Position numbers and translations under genes: made by a program. 41,633 nt of DNA from Acephala macrosclerotiorum (lineage: Eukaryota; Ascomycota; Leotiomycetes; Helotiales; Mollisiaceae), in NCBI GenBank assembly GCA_014904845.1, contig MU119588.1:1-41633 (forward strand). The letters are read 5' to 3'. Below, piece by piece: positions 9,386-19,723 of this stretch (position 1 is its first letter; every line of letters begins with the position of its first letter). The notes under the pieces were generated by a model. It had not been told where the DNA came from. It saw only the letters and a program-made list of their open reading frames with translations, and searched no databases.

Positions 9386-11347
9386 ATGGCTAGAGCAGAC
9401 AAATCAGCACTTATTACAGCCGCAGTAGATGCGTTTCGAAGAAGAGATTATGCTTCATCTACTGCTGCAGTACATGCAAAAGGGGTGCACTCTACAGCTG
9501 TTCAGCGGCGTTTGAATGGCCTCACTAGGACTCGCCGGGAGGCCAACGCCTTCTACTACCAATGCTTTACCAATACCGAAAAAGAGCTGCTCATTGCTCG
9601 AATTAATGAGTTAACCAATCGAGGAATGCCTTCTACCAGTCAAATTGTCAAGAACTTAGCGGAGGAGATCAGGGGAAAAGAAGTGAAAAAGAATTGGTCG
9701 GCCGAATTTTGCAAGAAGTATAAACTCAAGCTAAAAAGTGCGTATTTGCGTAACTTGAACAATTTGCGTGTATCTGCAAAGCGTGTGCCTATATTTATTT
9801 TGTTTTTTACGCTAGTAATGTGTTTTGAATACTATTGTTTTTTTACTTATTAAGAATTTAATTAATTGGTTCGAGATGTCTAGTTCGCTCAAATCATCGA
9901 AAAATACTACATTACGACCGATAATATCTATAATTTCGACGAGAAAGGCTTTCTTATTGATATGGCACGTACAATGAAAAGGATTATGTCGTTAAAAGCA
10001 TATAAATCGAGTAGAGTAACGAAAAATAAACAAGATAGAAACAGAGAGTTTATTTCTCTACTGGCATGCGTTTCTACCATTGGTCGAGCTATATTTCCAC
10101 TTCTCATTTACCGCGGCACCAACGGCGATTTACAAGATACTTGAGTGAGAAATGTACGGCCAAAAAATGGAATATTCTTTGATTCTTCGAAGAATAAGTA
10201 GAGTAATAATGCAATTAGACTACTCTGGCTTCAGAAAGTGTTCGAACGGTTTACTAAGCCATCTAGTTCTAAGGCAAAACGATTGCTTATTGTAAATGGC
10301 CACTTTTCACATGTCAATATGGCTTTCGTTAAATAGACAGACCAGTATAAAATCATTATTATGATTCTTTCTCTTTATACAATTCACCGATTGCAACCTT
10401 TGAATGTAGGCTTATTTCAGTCTCTCTCGACTGCTTATTCTGTGGAGCTCGACAATTTGATGAACTAATCAATAGAAATGATTTCAATGTCTAAGCGTTT
10501 CTTTTACTCTTTGTTTAAGATTGCTTGAGAAAAGTCTTTTACAGAAAAAAACATCTAGTATGCATTCGCGAAGCCTAGTATTTGGTCTATAAATAGTAAT
10601 ACCGTGGTTTTTAAGTTTATTTAATCGAAGTAGATCGAAGAAGAGAACCTTGAAGTGCTTTTTAGTTCTCAAAACAGTATAGACATTCATTGCATGAAAA
10701 GAGGTTTCGATAAGGTCTCTTTAAAAGAGAAGCTACAGAAAGTCGATAAACTTCTCGATACTCTTAAAAAGAAAACTATTAAGCTTTCTATTGCTCAAAA
10801 AAAGGCTAGCGGCTTAAAAGCAATTATCATTCTAGAACAAAAAAAACGCCAAAAAGGCAAAAGATTGAATTTGACAGATGAAGAAACCGAAGGCACTAAA
10901 GTTTACTCGCCACTTAAAGTGGTTAAAGCTGTGGAATATTATGATAAGTTGGATTGGTTGGCAGTAGAAAAGGAGGCGGTAAAGCAAAAGAGAAAAGCTG
11001 TGAGAGAAGCTAATAAAGTTAGAAAAGAGAAAGAGAAAAAAGAGAAGGAAGCACGTCAAGCTATTACTCAATTGCAGAAAGATTTGAAAGCGGCGTCGGC
11101 TTTTATTTTAGGAAAGACTTCTGCTCCATCTACCAAATCGAAATCTATAACGAAGCTCTCTAAAGAACTTGTTTTAGAGGCTCTTGAGGTTAGTACGCCA
11201 TTTGCCAGTTCTCAAAAAAAGCAAAACAAAACTTTTAAGAACTTGATAATTACACTAAAAGTGTCGACACTTGATTTAGAAGTAGTGCAACTTGGAAAGG
11301 GAAAACGGCCTATAAGACTACTACAACGCTTTAGAAATACAAAATAA
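9386..11347 (+). pseudogene. DDE transposase of pogo-type element, RIP-like damage
   Basis: The N-terminal part (9386 to about 9780) is open and holds a psq-type helix-turn-helix and a CENP-B-type DNA-binding domain (TNTEKELLIARINEL, KNWSAEFCKKY). The DDE core follows from NIYNFDEKGF (about 9926) through IYRGTNGDLQD and SSKAKRLLIV to the Q-P-L block near 10395. Stops interrupt it, mostly Trp TGG to TGA/TAG and Gln to TAA/TAG. The first catalytic Asp is kept (NFDEKG) but the second lies in LIVNGH, where active relatives have Asp, and the third in QPLNVG, again Asn for Asp. All these are G-to-A or C-to-T transitions. The Lys-rich coiled-coil C-terminal part (10655-11347) is open. A small intron near 9782-9850 is possible. 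Clearly inactive. Confidence 0.9.
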
Positions 11348-11464
11348 AGTTTATAACTATTTAAACTGATCAAATATCAAGCTGTCTTTTCAATTTCAAG
11401 TCAAAATAACGAGTAGTTGATTTATAATAAAATTTTAAAGTTGGGGAGTGATATTTTAGTGGGA

Positions 11465-11505
11465 TGTGCTTTTGACAGGGATGTGCTTTGGCACGGGAAT
11501 TCGGT
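11465..11505 (-). repeat. Right terminal inverted repeat of pogo-type element
   Basis: Inverted copy of 9302-9342; TA follows at 11506-11507. Confidence 0.93.
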
Positions 11506-11924
11506 TACGGCTCGGCACGCTTCTGGATTCCAAGCTCCTTCGTCTGTGTAACCCCACACCAAACAAAGTGTGGGAATGAGCATACTGCCACGTCGGCTGC
11601 TAATGCATCCGCCTAGCGTCTCTCACGAATACGTGCAAAGAGTCAGATTCTTGTCATAGCTCCACATCATCATGAACATCATGCACGATATTGTAGGGCT
11701 CGCGCCGATCTCTCTTCTCGGCGACTGCTGCTGCTGCTCCTGCTGTACCAGGTCGAACGAAGTCGACAATTTCAGGCGCCCCGCATCGTGATGCGAGAGC
11801 CACTGTGGAGAAATCCTGCGCTTTCACGAATAGGTGGTACAACAACCACACGGAGGTGGATGACGGGTCCCCTATTGTGTAAACTCCGGTCCATCCGAGG
11901 TACAATAAGAACACTCTAACAACT
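11506..11924. promoter_or_regulatory. Kinase-side half of a split divergent promoter
   Basis: Upstream flank of the kinase-like gene. A hairpin-capable inverted repeat, CCCACAC (11553-11559) and GTGTGGG (11568-11574), stands out; its left arm overlaps GTGGGG on the other strand, which fits the fungal CreA consensus SYGGRG. Whether it is functional is unknown. Confidence 0.4.
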
Positions 11925-12672
11925 ATGGCTCAGCAAATCTCCATCATCTTCGTCCTCGGTAGGTTTTCTTATCCTCCCCGCTGGGTAGATTGAGCCTCAA
12001 GATTCTAAGTTATCTCTAATAGGCCCCCCTGGAGCCGGCAAAAGTACCCTCAGCGCCCTTCTCACAGAGAATTTTCCCGTGCAACACATCTCGGTCGGCG
12101 ACCTCCTCCGGCGCCTTAAGAACGATACCACCCATCCCCAAGCAGAATCTCTCGCGTCTATGCTGAGCAAGCAGGAACTGATCGATGCGAGGATTCTAGT
12201 TCCAATCCTGAGGAACGAGCTAGAAGAGTCAGAGTCGCGAGAGCAGGGGAGGAGGGTGATGCTGGTGGATGGATTCCCGCGGAACTTGGCACAGCGGAGG
12301 GGGTTTGAAGAAGCGGTAAGCATGTGAGCAAGCTGGCAGCACCTTGTTGTGTATATGCCGTATGTAAAATTTTACTAATGTAGCAAGCAGTTTGCAGAAC
12401 CCAAACTCGTTCTGCTCTTCAATTGTCCTAAAGAAATCGCGATGAAGCGTTACCTCACGCGAAACTTGGAAGGGCGGGAGGCAGATGATGAGGCAATGTT
12501 CGAGAAACGATATAAGGAGTATGTACAAGAGAATGAGGATACTGTACGTGATTATCGGGAGAGGGGGCTTTTAATAGAGGTCGATACTGGTAAAGGGATG
12601 GAGGAGTCGTGGGAGAAGCTTTATAACGGACTAGAAAAAGATATCAAGTGGATGGATGTTATTTATAATTAA
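11925..12672 (+). CDS. UMP-CMP / adenylate kinase-like NMP kinase
   Basis: Three exons: 11925-11958, 12023-12315 and 12391-12672 (or from 12388, adding one Gln), about 202 residues. Intron 1 (GTAGGT...TAATAG) splits the P-loop and its removal rebuilds GPPGAGKSTL; intron 2 (GTAAGC...) has a TACTAAT branch site. Also present are SVGDLLRR (NMP-binding), VDGFPRNLAQ, FNCPKE and a short LID containing GREADDE, which groups it with UMP-CMP kinases rather than long-LID adenylate kinases. The family moves phosphate from ATP to NMPs. The protein is divergent (GKST for the usual GKGT, one extra LID residue), so it is probably not the housekeeping URA6 enzyme. It faces the viperin-like gene head to head, so a role in supplying or recycling the CTP or UTP used by viperin is plausible (inference). 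Confidence 0.85.
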
Positions 12673-12981
12673 GTAATGCACGCTTTTAAAAACGGTGTGT
12701 TATGAGAGATGGACTGTTAGATTGGATGAAGAGGCATGCGATAAAATACGATTTTATTGCCTATTGGCTACCAACGGAATGTGAAAAGCGAAGAGAAGTT
12801 CAAGATCATTCCGATCTATTATTATGTCTATGATGACGACGAAAGCAACAAAGGGCTGGATGGTTTTTGGCACCGGGGGCGTGGCCAGTAGACGACGTCT
12901 TTTTCAAGCTCAAAACATTCTGTGAGAACCCCCGGAGAATGGTGTTTTGAAGGGGAACTGAATATAAGGCTATAGACCCTT
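12673..12981. other. Intergenic, gene-free
   Basis: About 310 bases between the kinase-like gene and the HET pseudogene. No gene or repeat recognised. Confidence 0.5.
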
Positions 12982-14648
12982 TTGGAGTGGGAAAGTTCCG
13001 GAAGACTACAAGGAGATTGTCCCAATCTTGACCTAGCTTTGTCGTGGCTTCACTCTTGCGTCGAGGAACATTGCGAATGCCATTCGAATAGCTTCAGCTA
13101 TAATATGGACCTTCTAACTCGTCTCCTCCACATTTCTTCGAATATGGAGAGAACATTGATCAAGTTGATAAAGTCACCTGATTGCCTCGTGCGATATGCA
13201 GCGCTCAGTCACTACTGGGGCGGTGTTCCAGTGCTGTGTACTACAAGCGAAAACTACGACAGCCATACAGCGGGTATCGACTTTATAACACTTCTAAAGA
13301 GTTTCCAGGACGCTGTCATGGTTGTAAGACATGTCAACTTGAATTATCTTTGGACGGATTCATTATGTATCATCTAAGATTCGGAGCAAGACTGGCAACA
13401 GGAATGCGCGAGGACGGAGGATATATATGCCAATACACTCATTAATATTGCAGCATCAGACGCGCCTAATGGTCGTGCTAGTTTCCTGAAAGACTATGCA
13501 CCCCCTGTTCTTCAACCCGTTAAGCTCGTTGAGGCTGGGAGCGCCGATCCGAATCAACTTGTGGTCGAGTACGCTTTATTAGACCAAGAGATTGCTGCGA
13601 AAGAGCCACAGTCCCTATTATCCACCCGAGGATGGGTTCTACAAGAAAGGGTGCTTTCTTCCCGGATATTGCCATTTGCGAGAACAGGATGACCTGGGAA
13701 TGTAACAGAAGTTGCCAAGCAGATGATCAACAATATCCATACACGATGGTCTGGAAAAGTTATGGTCTAGCAGGAAAGAAACCTTTATTCAAATTGCGAG
13801 GACTCTCGAATGTCTTGCAATACTGGATTTAGATTGTATCGGGCTACTCAAAATGCAACCTCACCTACAAGACGGATAAACTTCCTGCCTTCTCTGGGCT
13901 AGCGAAAGTGTTCTCATCAATTATTGATTACGAGTACGTGGTAGGGATCTGGGCGGTGGATGCATATGTTGGTTTGTCGTGGTATACACAGCACGACTCG
14001 CTTTATAAGTGCTCCATATGCACTGCTTTTGAGACTGGAAGTGAGCAATATCGTGACCCATCTTGGTCCTGGGCAGCTTCAGATTGCAACTTAAGCTTCT
14101 ATGGATCCACTTTTGCTGCCGGGCATGACGCAGACATCGTGTCAATGACAGCTCAGCCCAAAGGCACTGATCCGTTTGGCGAGGTGACCGGAGGGTCACT
14201 CATACTCAAGGGGAGATAAAGAGGGGGGCTTATTAAACTGATGCGAAAGGATATTGTTTGGAACGTTACTTGACAGGTTGTAGACGAATTTGACATACTT
14301 GTCGTCGATTCCAAGAGGCAATCGGTCGGTACCCTACAAGTAGATTGTGCGAAGTCTGCGAGGATGGCGGCGATCACTATGGGAGAAGAGGTGAAAATGG
14401 TGACACTTCTTCTGTCCTTTCTCTTGAACCCGTTCAAATCAACATGGGTTATCATGGACGTAAAATGGGTTGCCCTTGCGATTGAGAAGGCTCGAGACGA
14501 GGAACAGAAAGAGATATTTCGACGCGTGGGTTTTATTCGCTGTGAGGCTGGGTATAAAGTAGGATATAAATGGTTTGAAGGTATCGAAAAACGGATTGTA
14601 GAGATCATATTAGATGCAAAAGTATTGACTTTACAGCATGAAAACTAA
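12982..14648 (+). pseudogene. HET-domain (heterokaryon incompatibility) pseudogene
   Basis: HET proteins trigger cell death when unlike fungal strains fuse. The first segment carries the family blocks YAALSHYWGG, then a FQDAVMV stretch and LWTDSLCII. A TAA at 13375-13377 sits where relatives read IIQDS, so it is a Gln codon hit by C-to-T. The frame continues with DWQQECAKTEDIYA and INIAASDAPNG to RGWVLQERVLSSRIL, then shifts by one base near 13671 into CENRMTWEC. Further stops lie at 13830 (TAG), 14217 (TAA) and 14271 (TGA). WSWA (about 14067) and the closing FEGIEKR block are typical of the HET C-terminal part. Start is uncertain. At least one frameshift and four stops make it non-functional, unless an unseen intron removes one of the late stops. 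Confidence 0.85.
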
Positions 14649-15024
14649 TTTGTAAGTCTTTGCATAGTACTGAAGTCTGTGCGACTCGCATTCTGAGTGG
14701 ACCGCAGCAAGCAACTTGTAGATGAGTACGGAAAATGCAATCGGCTAAAAGCAGACAGCTCGATAATTTCATTGGCTTTTGAAGACCATTTCGGCGCGGC
14801 TCAATCGAATTCTACTCGCGCCAGAATTCGACTCTCGAAAAAGGTTGATCCCAATGAGTTTCAAAGGGCGCGAAAGTCGCATGTTGATTCGACACACGAG
14901 ATATCGAACCAGAGCTGATGATTGTATGATCTTGAAGACCAGCAGCCAGTGTCTTTCCACGTCAAATTCCACGCGCCCGTGAGTTAGGCACTGCCAGCCC
15001 CTCGCCCGGCCATCCAGCAATCTT
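14649..15024. other. Intergenic, gene-free
   Basis: About 375 bases between two pseudogenes; short overlapping frames on both strands resemble nothing known. Confidence 0.5.
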
Positions 15025-15838
15025 TCACTCAGTGAAGGTTTTAATAAATTCCACTACTCTCTGTGGCGTTACCGAAAACGGGCTATGTCCAGCAGTACAA
15101 CTTGCCGCTCCCACACTCCCTTCAAGAACTTCACCAGCAAAACCGACCACCATCCCCTTCTGAATCTATAACGGCAAGGCCTCATCTTTCTCACAGAGAA
15201 GATAAGTGCTTGGGGCATACTTGTATCCCACGTTCGTAAGCGGCGTTAACTGAGTAATAGCAGGGTGAGATTTGAGAATGGAGTCCTAATGCTCTTGCTC
15301 AGAGGGTGGGAGATCGTTGTAGAATCTGCGGGCGGGCTCCAGCATATTGCATGAGCCGTCTTCCTGGTACACATAGGTGTGAGTAAGCTGCCAAAATAGG
15401 TCGAGACAATGAGACGTACAGGAATAAAAGGCGGCAATCCACCACCTAGCGCTGGGCCTAAGCTGTAACCATTCTGCAGCACAAAACCCGCCATGTACAG
15501 AAGTCTGATGACCCCTCCTTTCAACACTTTCTTCTCCCTCGCAGCCTTGAACTCCTCAGTCACGGCCTGGGTCCCCACTACACCACTTTAGGAATGCAAA
15601 ACGAGCACGACTTCTTTGCTTTCTTCTTCGACGAGCTTCCTTGGAATGGACTGAACGAATTCCGCATCATCGTAGAGGGTTTTGGTGGGAAGTTTGGCGT
15701 CGAATGTTGGCTGAGAGGGGCATATGGTGGGGTAGTCTGCCTTGTTGAGAAGGGTGACTAGGCGCTCGTAGGGGGTGGGGAGTGCCATGCTCCATGGAGG
15801 ATGAGGATTGTTGGTTTGGTTGCGGACGTTTTGAGGCC
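15025..15838 (-). pseudogene. Alpha/beta-hydrolase pseudogene
   Basis: Minus-strand relics of a small fungal alpha/beta hydrolase. The start reads KPTILILHGAWHSP, with the oxyanion-hole HGAW block, then shifts by one base near 15780 into YERLVTLLNK and PTICPSQPTFDA. A TAA at 15588-15590 follows LHS exactly at the nucleophile elbow, where relatives have HSYGG, so the active-site region is lost. The frame goes on with GVVGTQAVTEEF and GGVIRLLYMAGFVL. A 56-nt intron (15364-15419, GTACGT...CAG) joins PPFIP to EDGSCNMLEPARRFYNDL. TAG stops at 15286-15288 (for Trp) and 15166-15168 follow; the last block has CTAGHSPF, holding the catalytic His, and ends at TGA 15025-15027. Substrate unknown; the gene is dead. 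Confidence 0.8.
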
Positions 15839-16886
15839 AACGTACTGAAATCGAGAAGGACTTGAGTATGGAAAGGTGAATTGAAAATAGGCTTCTAAGC
15901 TTATATCGAGGGGTAAAAGGTTAATGTGGATGGACTGCGGCATATTTAAGCTTACTGATAGACACTGCATCGGCGGGAAAATGCGCTTTAGGGCCTCCAC
16001 TAAGGGCCCTGACAGCGTATCTCACGCCGTTGACTTGCTAAGATGCGTATTCACGGTCAATGAGAAAAGGTCAGAGCGGGATGATACCAAGTCCGGGAGA
16101 CGGGACCTGACAGGTAAGGCTACATCCTCAAATCAACTCAAGTACTGCATATACATGGATCAGTATACGCGAGAAACCGAATTGGATTCCAGCTTCACAG
16201 TTTTGAGCTGAATGTGCTTCTGTGGTATAGTGCTGACTATGATGTGAGCTGTCTTGAAACTCGCGCTGAGGTACGTGAGGGGTGGGATTTAATTGGCTAA
16301 AACATATGAGATCCATACACTCGACGACTCGATACAGAAAAGCGACATAACAAGGCGGACGTCAAAACTTCATACGAACTGGAAGCAAGGTAACCAAGAA
16401 CGTGAAAAAGGGAGAAATTGACGAGGTCTGTTGCAGGTCTGGAAACTTGTACTTTCACCGAAAGGTAATGCCAAACATGAAATTGACTCGATTCATTCTC
16501 GGAGCAGTATCCGATGACTTGCGTTCGAGTCTTGACTGCTACTGTACTGTACGAGTACGCATGTGCCCTCATGCAGGTCGTCATCTGATCCTCGTCTCAA
16601 GATGTCTGATTAATACCCGCGAGCATCCTTCACGAAGTCGTTGATAACCTGAGGGACACAGTGATAGGACTGAAGTAGACACAGTGCTGTCTTTTGGCTC
16701 CCGCGTTCATGCAAGCTCTCGTGAGATTCATGCAACGTAGAATGGCCTTCAGCATTGCCTCGTGGAAGCTGGACCTTTGGAGGAGAATCTGTTGGTATGC
16801 GAAGGTCGAGGGAGCTAGGAGATTCTACCGTGTACTGTACTCCCACTGGAATTTTGTTTCCAAACTTGTTGCCATAAGCTTCTCAA
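15839..16886. other. Intergenic, gene-free
   Basis: About 1 kb of normal composition. Only short frames without family resemblance are present on either strand. Confidence 0.5.
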
Positions 16887-17378
16887 TCAATCTCTGTCAT
16901 AGATGAGACCCGGGCAATTTAACATTGTATCACGGCCAAGGGCTGTTCTCCGACATGTCACGTGAGGCCAATGGTGCCGTGGGTAGAGCAGATAGTACCC
17001 GATCCAGGCCAGCAAGATGAGTTCGAGGAGACTCGAGGAATAACTTGTATTTCGCATTGCTATGCTCGTTGTAGTTGGTGGAGCGGTCGAGACACTAGGA
17101 GTGCTTGAGGGTAACGGAGTGTGCTGTAGAGAGGCTGACGCAATTCCAGTCTGTGTAATGGTATCAGAGGCCGTTCCACTTACTGTGGTGCTCGGTGCTG
17201 AAGTTGGTGATGTGCTGGACATGGAGGTGATGGTGGTACTGGTAGGGAATGGCTGTGAGGTCGAGCCTGAAGTAGATGCCGTCGTTGTCTTTGAAGAGCC
17301 AGACGTCGAGGGCGAAGAGGTTGTGCGAGGAGGCCTCACGGAGACCAATATCTGACTTGTTGTAGTTTGCGACGACAT
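16887..17378 (-). CDS. Possible Ser/Thr-rich small protein, one membrane segment
   Basis: From the ATG at 17378 (A at -3) a 163-residue frame is very rich in Ser, Thr and Pro up to about residue 110, like a mucin stalk or disordered linker. It has one hydrophobic stretch near the C terminus (SLLELILLAWIGYYLLY) followed by a basic tail. There is no N-terminal signal peptide; a longer frame from 17522 adds 48 residues without improving this. The start lies 182 bases from the ROK1 start on the opposite strand, so the two would share a promoter. Low-complexity frames arise by chance, so this may not be a gene. Confidence 0.35.
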   Translation of the reverse strand: MSSQTTTSQILVSVRPPRTTSSPSTSGSSKTTTASTSGSTSQPFPTSTTITSMSSTSPTSAPSTTVSGTASDTITQTGIASASLQHTPLPSSTPSVSTAPPTTTSIAMRNTSYSSSLLELILLAWIGYYLLYPRHHWPHVTCRRTALGRDTMLNCPGLIYDRD

Positions 17379-17560
17379 GATGTTGTGTGATGAGGAAGGA
17401 AGAAGAAGTTGGGTAGAGCGGAGTGAGAAGGAGGGGTTGATATATCTGAAACGAGTCAAAAGGGAAGCCGATCCGCAGGCGGTGAATGATTCTGCCGCTG
17501 CATCCAAATTTTTGAAAAACACCAGGGTTTCTTTCTACGAACATTGCACTACACTACAAC

Positions 17561-19723
17561 ATGGATATCCTCAAATTGCTCTCGAGGTCGACAAAGCAGA
17601 CTACGAGAACGAACAAAGATGCGTCGTCAACGAAGCTGCCGTCTGCTGGCGCATCTGCCAATCCACAATTATTCCACGATGCGGTTCCTCAAGCTCGAGG
17701 GAAGAAGAGGAAGCGCGGTGGAGAGGCAGAGCAGACACAAGCGCATGATGAGGAAGAAGATGAGAGTATAGATTTCTTCGAGACGAAAGCTCCAGTGCCG
17801 AAAGCCAAGAAAGCCTTAGCTCCAAAGAAAACGACGGAAAGGCCTGCGTCAAAGACCGAGAACGTTGCCACGAAACTGCTTGACGAAGCAGAATGCCGAC
17901 AACTCCTACGATCGCACAGATTGAAAGTTACTCTCCTACCTTCGGGAAAACCGGACAAGGTAGTTAAGAAGTCCAAGAAGAAGAAAGCTATCGAGCCAAC
18001 CAAGAAGGAAGAATACAAGCAGGTTTATTCTCAGCCATTGGTGGCATTCAATGATCTGCGAAGCACATATGGAATATCTGGTCGCATGGCAGAAAACTTA
18101 GTAGAGCAAGGATATAAGATACCTACGGAAGTTCAGATGGGCAGTCTGCCATTGCTTCTGCGACCGAAGATTGCACTGGGCGATGCTATTGAGGAGGCAG
18201 AGGATTTCGATGGGGAAGCGCATGTTGATTTATTGGCGGTGGCGCCTACGGGAAGTGGAAAGACGCTGGCATTCTTGATACCTGTTGTGGATAAGATCAT
18301 ACAACGGAGAAGGACGAGTCAGGACAAGGAACATATTTTGGAAGCTATTGTAGTAGCACCCACGAAAGAGCTTGCTACACAGATTGTCAATGAAGCGAAG
18401 AAGTTAAGCCTAGGTACTGGGGTAAAGGCTGTGGGAATGCGTAAAGGCATGAGGATTACTCCAGTAGATGGTCCGGAGGCCGAAGTTGAAGATGCTAGCG
18501 AAGTGGACGAGAGCGAGCAAGACGATGGCGGCTCAGACGCCGAAAAGCCAAAGAGAAAATCGTCTCAGCCGGCTGTAAAGGCCGACATATTGGTATCGAC
18601 CCCTGGCCTCCTCTTCAGTGCACTGTCGGCGAAAGACTCAAACCAATCAACATTACCAACAATACGGACTCTTGTCCTTGACGAAGCAGATGTCCTCCTT
18701 GATCCACTGTTCCGCGATCAAACCCTTGGGATCTGGAATTCATGTATGAACCCAGACCTTCAAGTAACTCTCTGGTCTGCAACCATGGGCTCCAACATCG
18801 AATCTCTCGCATCTGCTACCATTCAGACCCGCCGTACCCTCCTGGGACTGCCCTCTTCCCACATCGTCCGTCTCGTTGTAGGACTCAAAGACTCCGCTAT
18901 CCCCAACATCACCCACCGTCTCATCTATGCAGCCACCGAGCCCGGAAAGCTGATCGCCTTACGACAACTCCTCCATCCCACCGCAAAGTCCGCCGACGAA
19001 ACACAATCTCTCTGCCCACCATTCCTCGTATTCACACAAACCATCCCTCGGGCCGTAGCCCTCCACTCCGAACTCCTCTACGACATCCCCTCTGAAGCAG
19101 GCGGCTCCACCCGCATCGCAGTCCTCCACGCCGAACTTTCAGACACCGCCCGCTCTAATATCATGAACCGTTTCCGAAACGGTGAGATCTGGGTGTTAAT
19201 AACCACTGACATTTTGTCTCGTGGTGTCGATTTTCGCGGCATAAATGGCGTTGTGAATTACGATGTCCCGAACTCAGGAGCAGCGTACATCCATCGCGTC
19301 GGAAGAACAGGACGAGCTGGGAGAGAAGGAGGAGTTGCGGTGACATTTTATACCAAGGAGGATATTCCGTACGTGAAGGCAGTTGCGAATATCATTGCTG
19401 CGAGTGAGAAAGCGGCTGGGAAGGGAGAGAGCGAAGCGGGGATGAAGAGATGGTTGCTTGATGCGTTGCCGACGCCCAGCAAGCAGGAGAAGAAGAATTT
19501 GAAGATGCATGGCGTTGAAGCTAGGAGGGGAGGGCTGGGAGAAAACAGCAAGGATGGAAAAGGCAAGGGAAAATTCAAGGCGCAGATCAGTACGAAGAGT
19601 GGCTATGAGAGGAAGTTGGAGCATAATAGGAGGGGCGCGATTCAGGGAAGCAAAAGAAGGATGGAGGCTGAGAGTGGAGAACGGAATGGGGAGGATAGCG
19701 AGTGGGGTGGGATTGATGAATAA
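17561..19723 (+). CDS. ROK1: DEAD-box ATP-dependent RNA helicase ROK1
   Basis: Single exon, 720 residues. ROK1 is a nucleolar DEAD-box helicase for 18S rRNA maturation and 40S assembly. The N terminus MDILKLLSRSTK matches the ROK1 type and is followed by a Lys-rich stretch. Motifs in order: Q motif IPTEVQMGSLPLL near 187, motif I APTGSGKT at about 227, Ia PTKELA, Ib STPGLL, motif II DEAD at about 374, motif III SAT at about 406, motif IV FTQT, motif V TTDILSRGVDF and motif VI HRVGRTGR at about 578. An acidic insert (EDASEVDESEQDD) lies between Ia and Ib, and the C-terminal tail is basic. All catalytic motifs are intact. The ATG at 17561 is the first in frame and follows a clean upstream region. 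Confidence 0.93.
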   Translation: MDILKLLSRSTKQTTRTNKDASSTKLPSAGASANPQLFHDAVPQARGKKRKRGGEAEQTQAHDEEEDESIDFFETKAPVPKAKKALAPKKTTERPASKTENVATKLLDEAECRQLLRSHRLKVTLLPSGKPDKVVKKSKKKKAIEPTKKEEYKQVYSQPLVAFNDLRSTYGISGRMAENLVEQGYKIPTEVQMGSLPLLLRPKIALGDAIEEAEDFDGEAHVDLLAVAPTGSGKTLAFLIPVVDKIIQRRRTSQDKEHILEAIVVAPTKELATQIVNEAKKLSLGTGVKAVGMRKGMRITPVDGPEAEVEDASEVDESEQDDGGSDAEKPKRKSSQPAVKADILVSTPGLLFSALSAKDSNQSTLPTIRTLVLDEADVLLDPLFRDQTLGIWNSCMNPDLQVTLWSATMGSNIESLASATIQTRRTLLGLPSSHIVRLVVGLKDSAIPNITHRLIYAATEPGKLIALRQLLHPTAKSADETQSLCPPFLVFTQTIPRAVALHSELLYDIPSEAGGSTRIAVLHAELSDTARSNIMNRFRNGEIWVLITTDILSRGVDFRGINGVVNYDVPNSGAAYIHRVGRTGRAGREGGVAVTFYTKEDIPYVKAVANIIAASEKAAGKGESEAGMKRWLLDALPTPSKQEKKNLKMHGVEARRGGLGENSKDGKGKGKFKAQISTKSGYERKLEHNRRGAIQGSKRRMEAESGERNGEDSEWGGIDE

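Larger units (their letters stand above)
9302..11505 (+). mobile_element. pogo-type Tc1/mariner transposon, complete ends, inactive
   Basis: A 2,204-bp element with terminal inverted repeats of about 41 bp carrying one mismatch (left starts ACCGAATTCCCGTGCC; the right end is its complement) and a TA duplication at 9300-9301 and 11506-11507. Each end also contains an internal direct repeat of the type CAAAGCACATCCC. The length, TA target and transposase type fit the fungal pogo/Fot branch. It sits between the start codons of the viperin-like and kinase-like genes. Confidence 0.93.
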
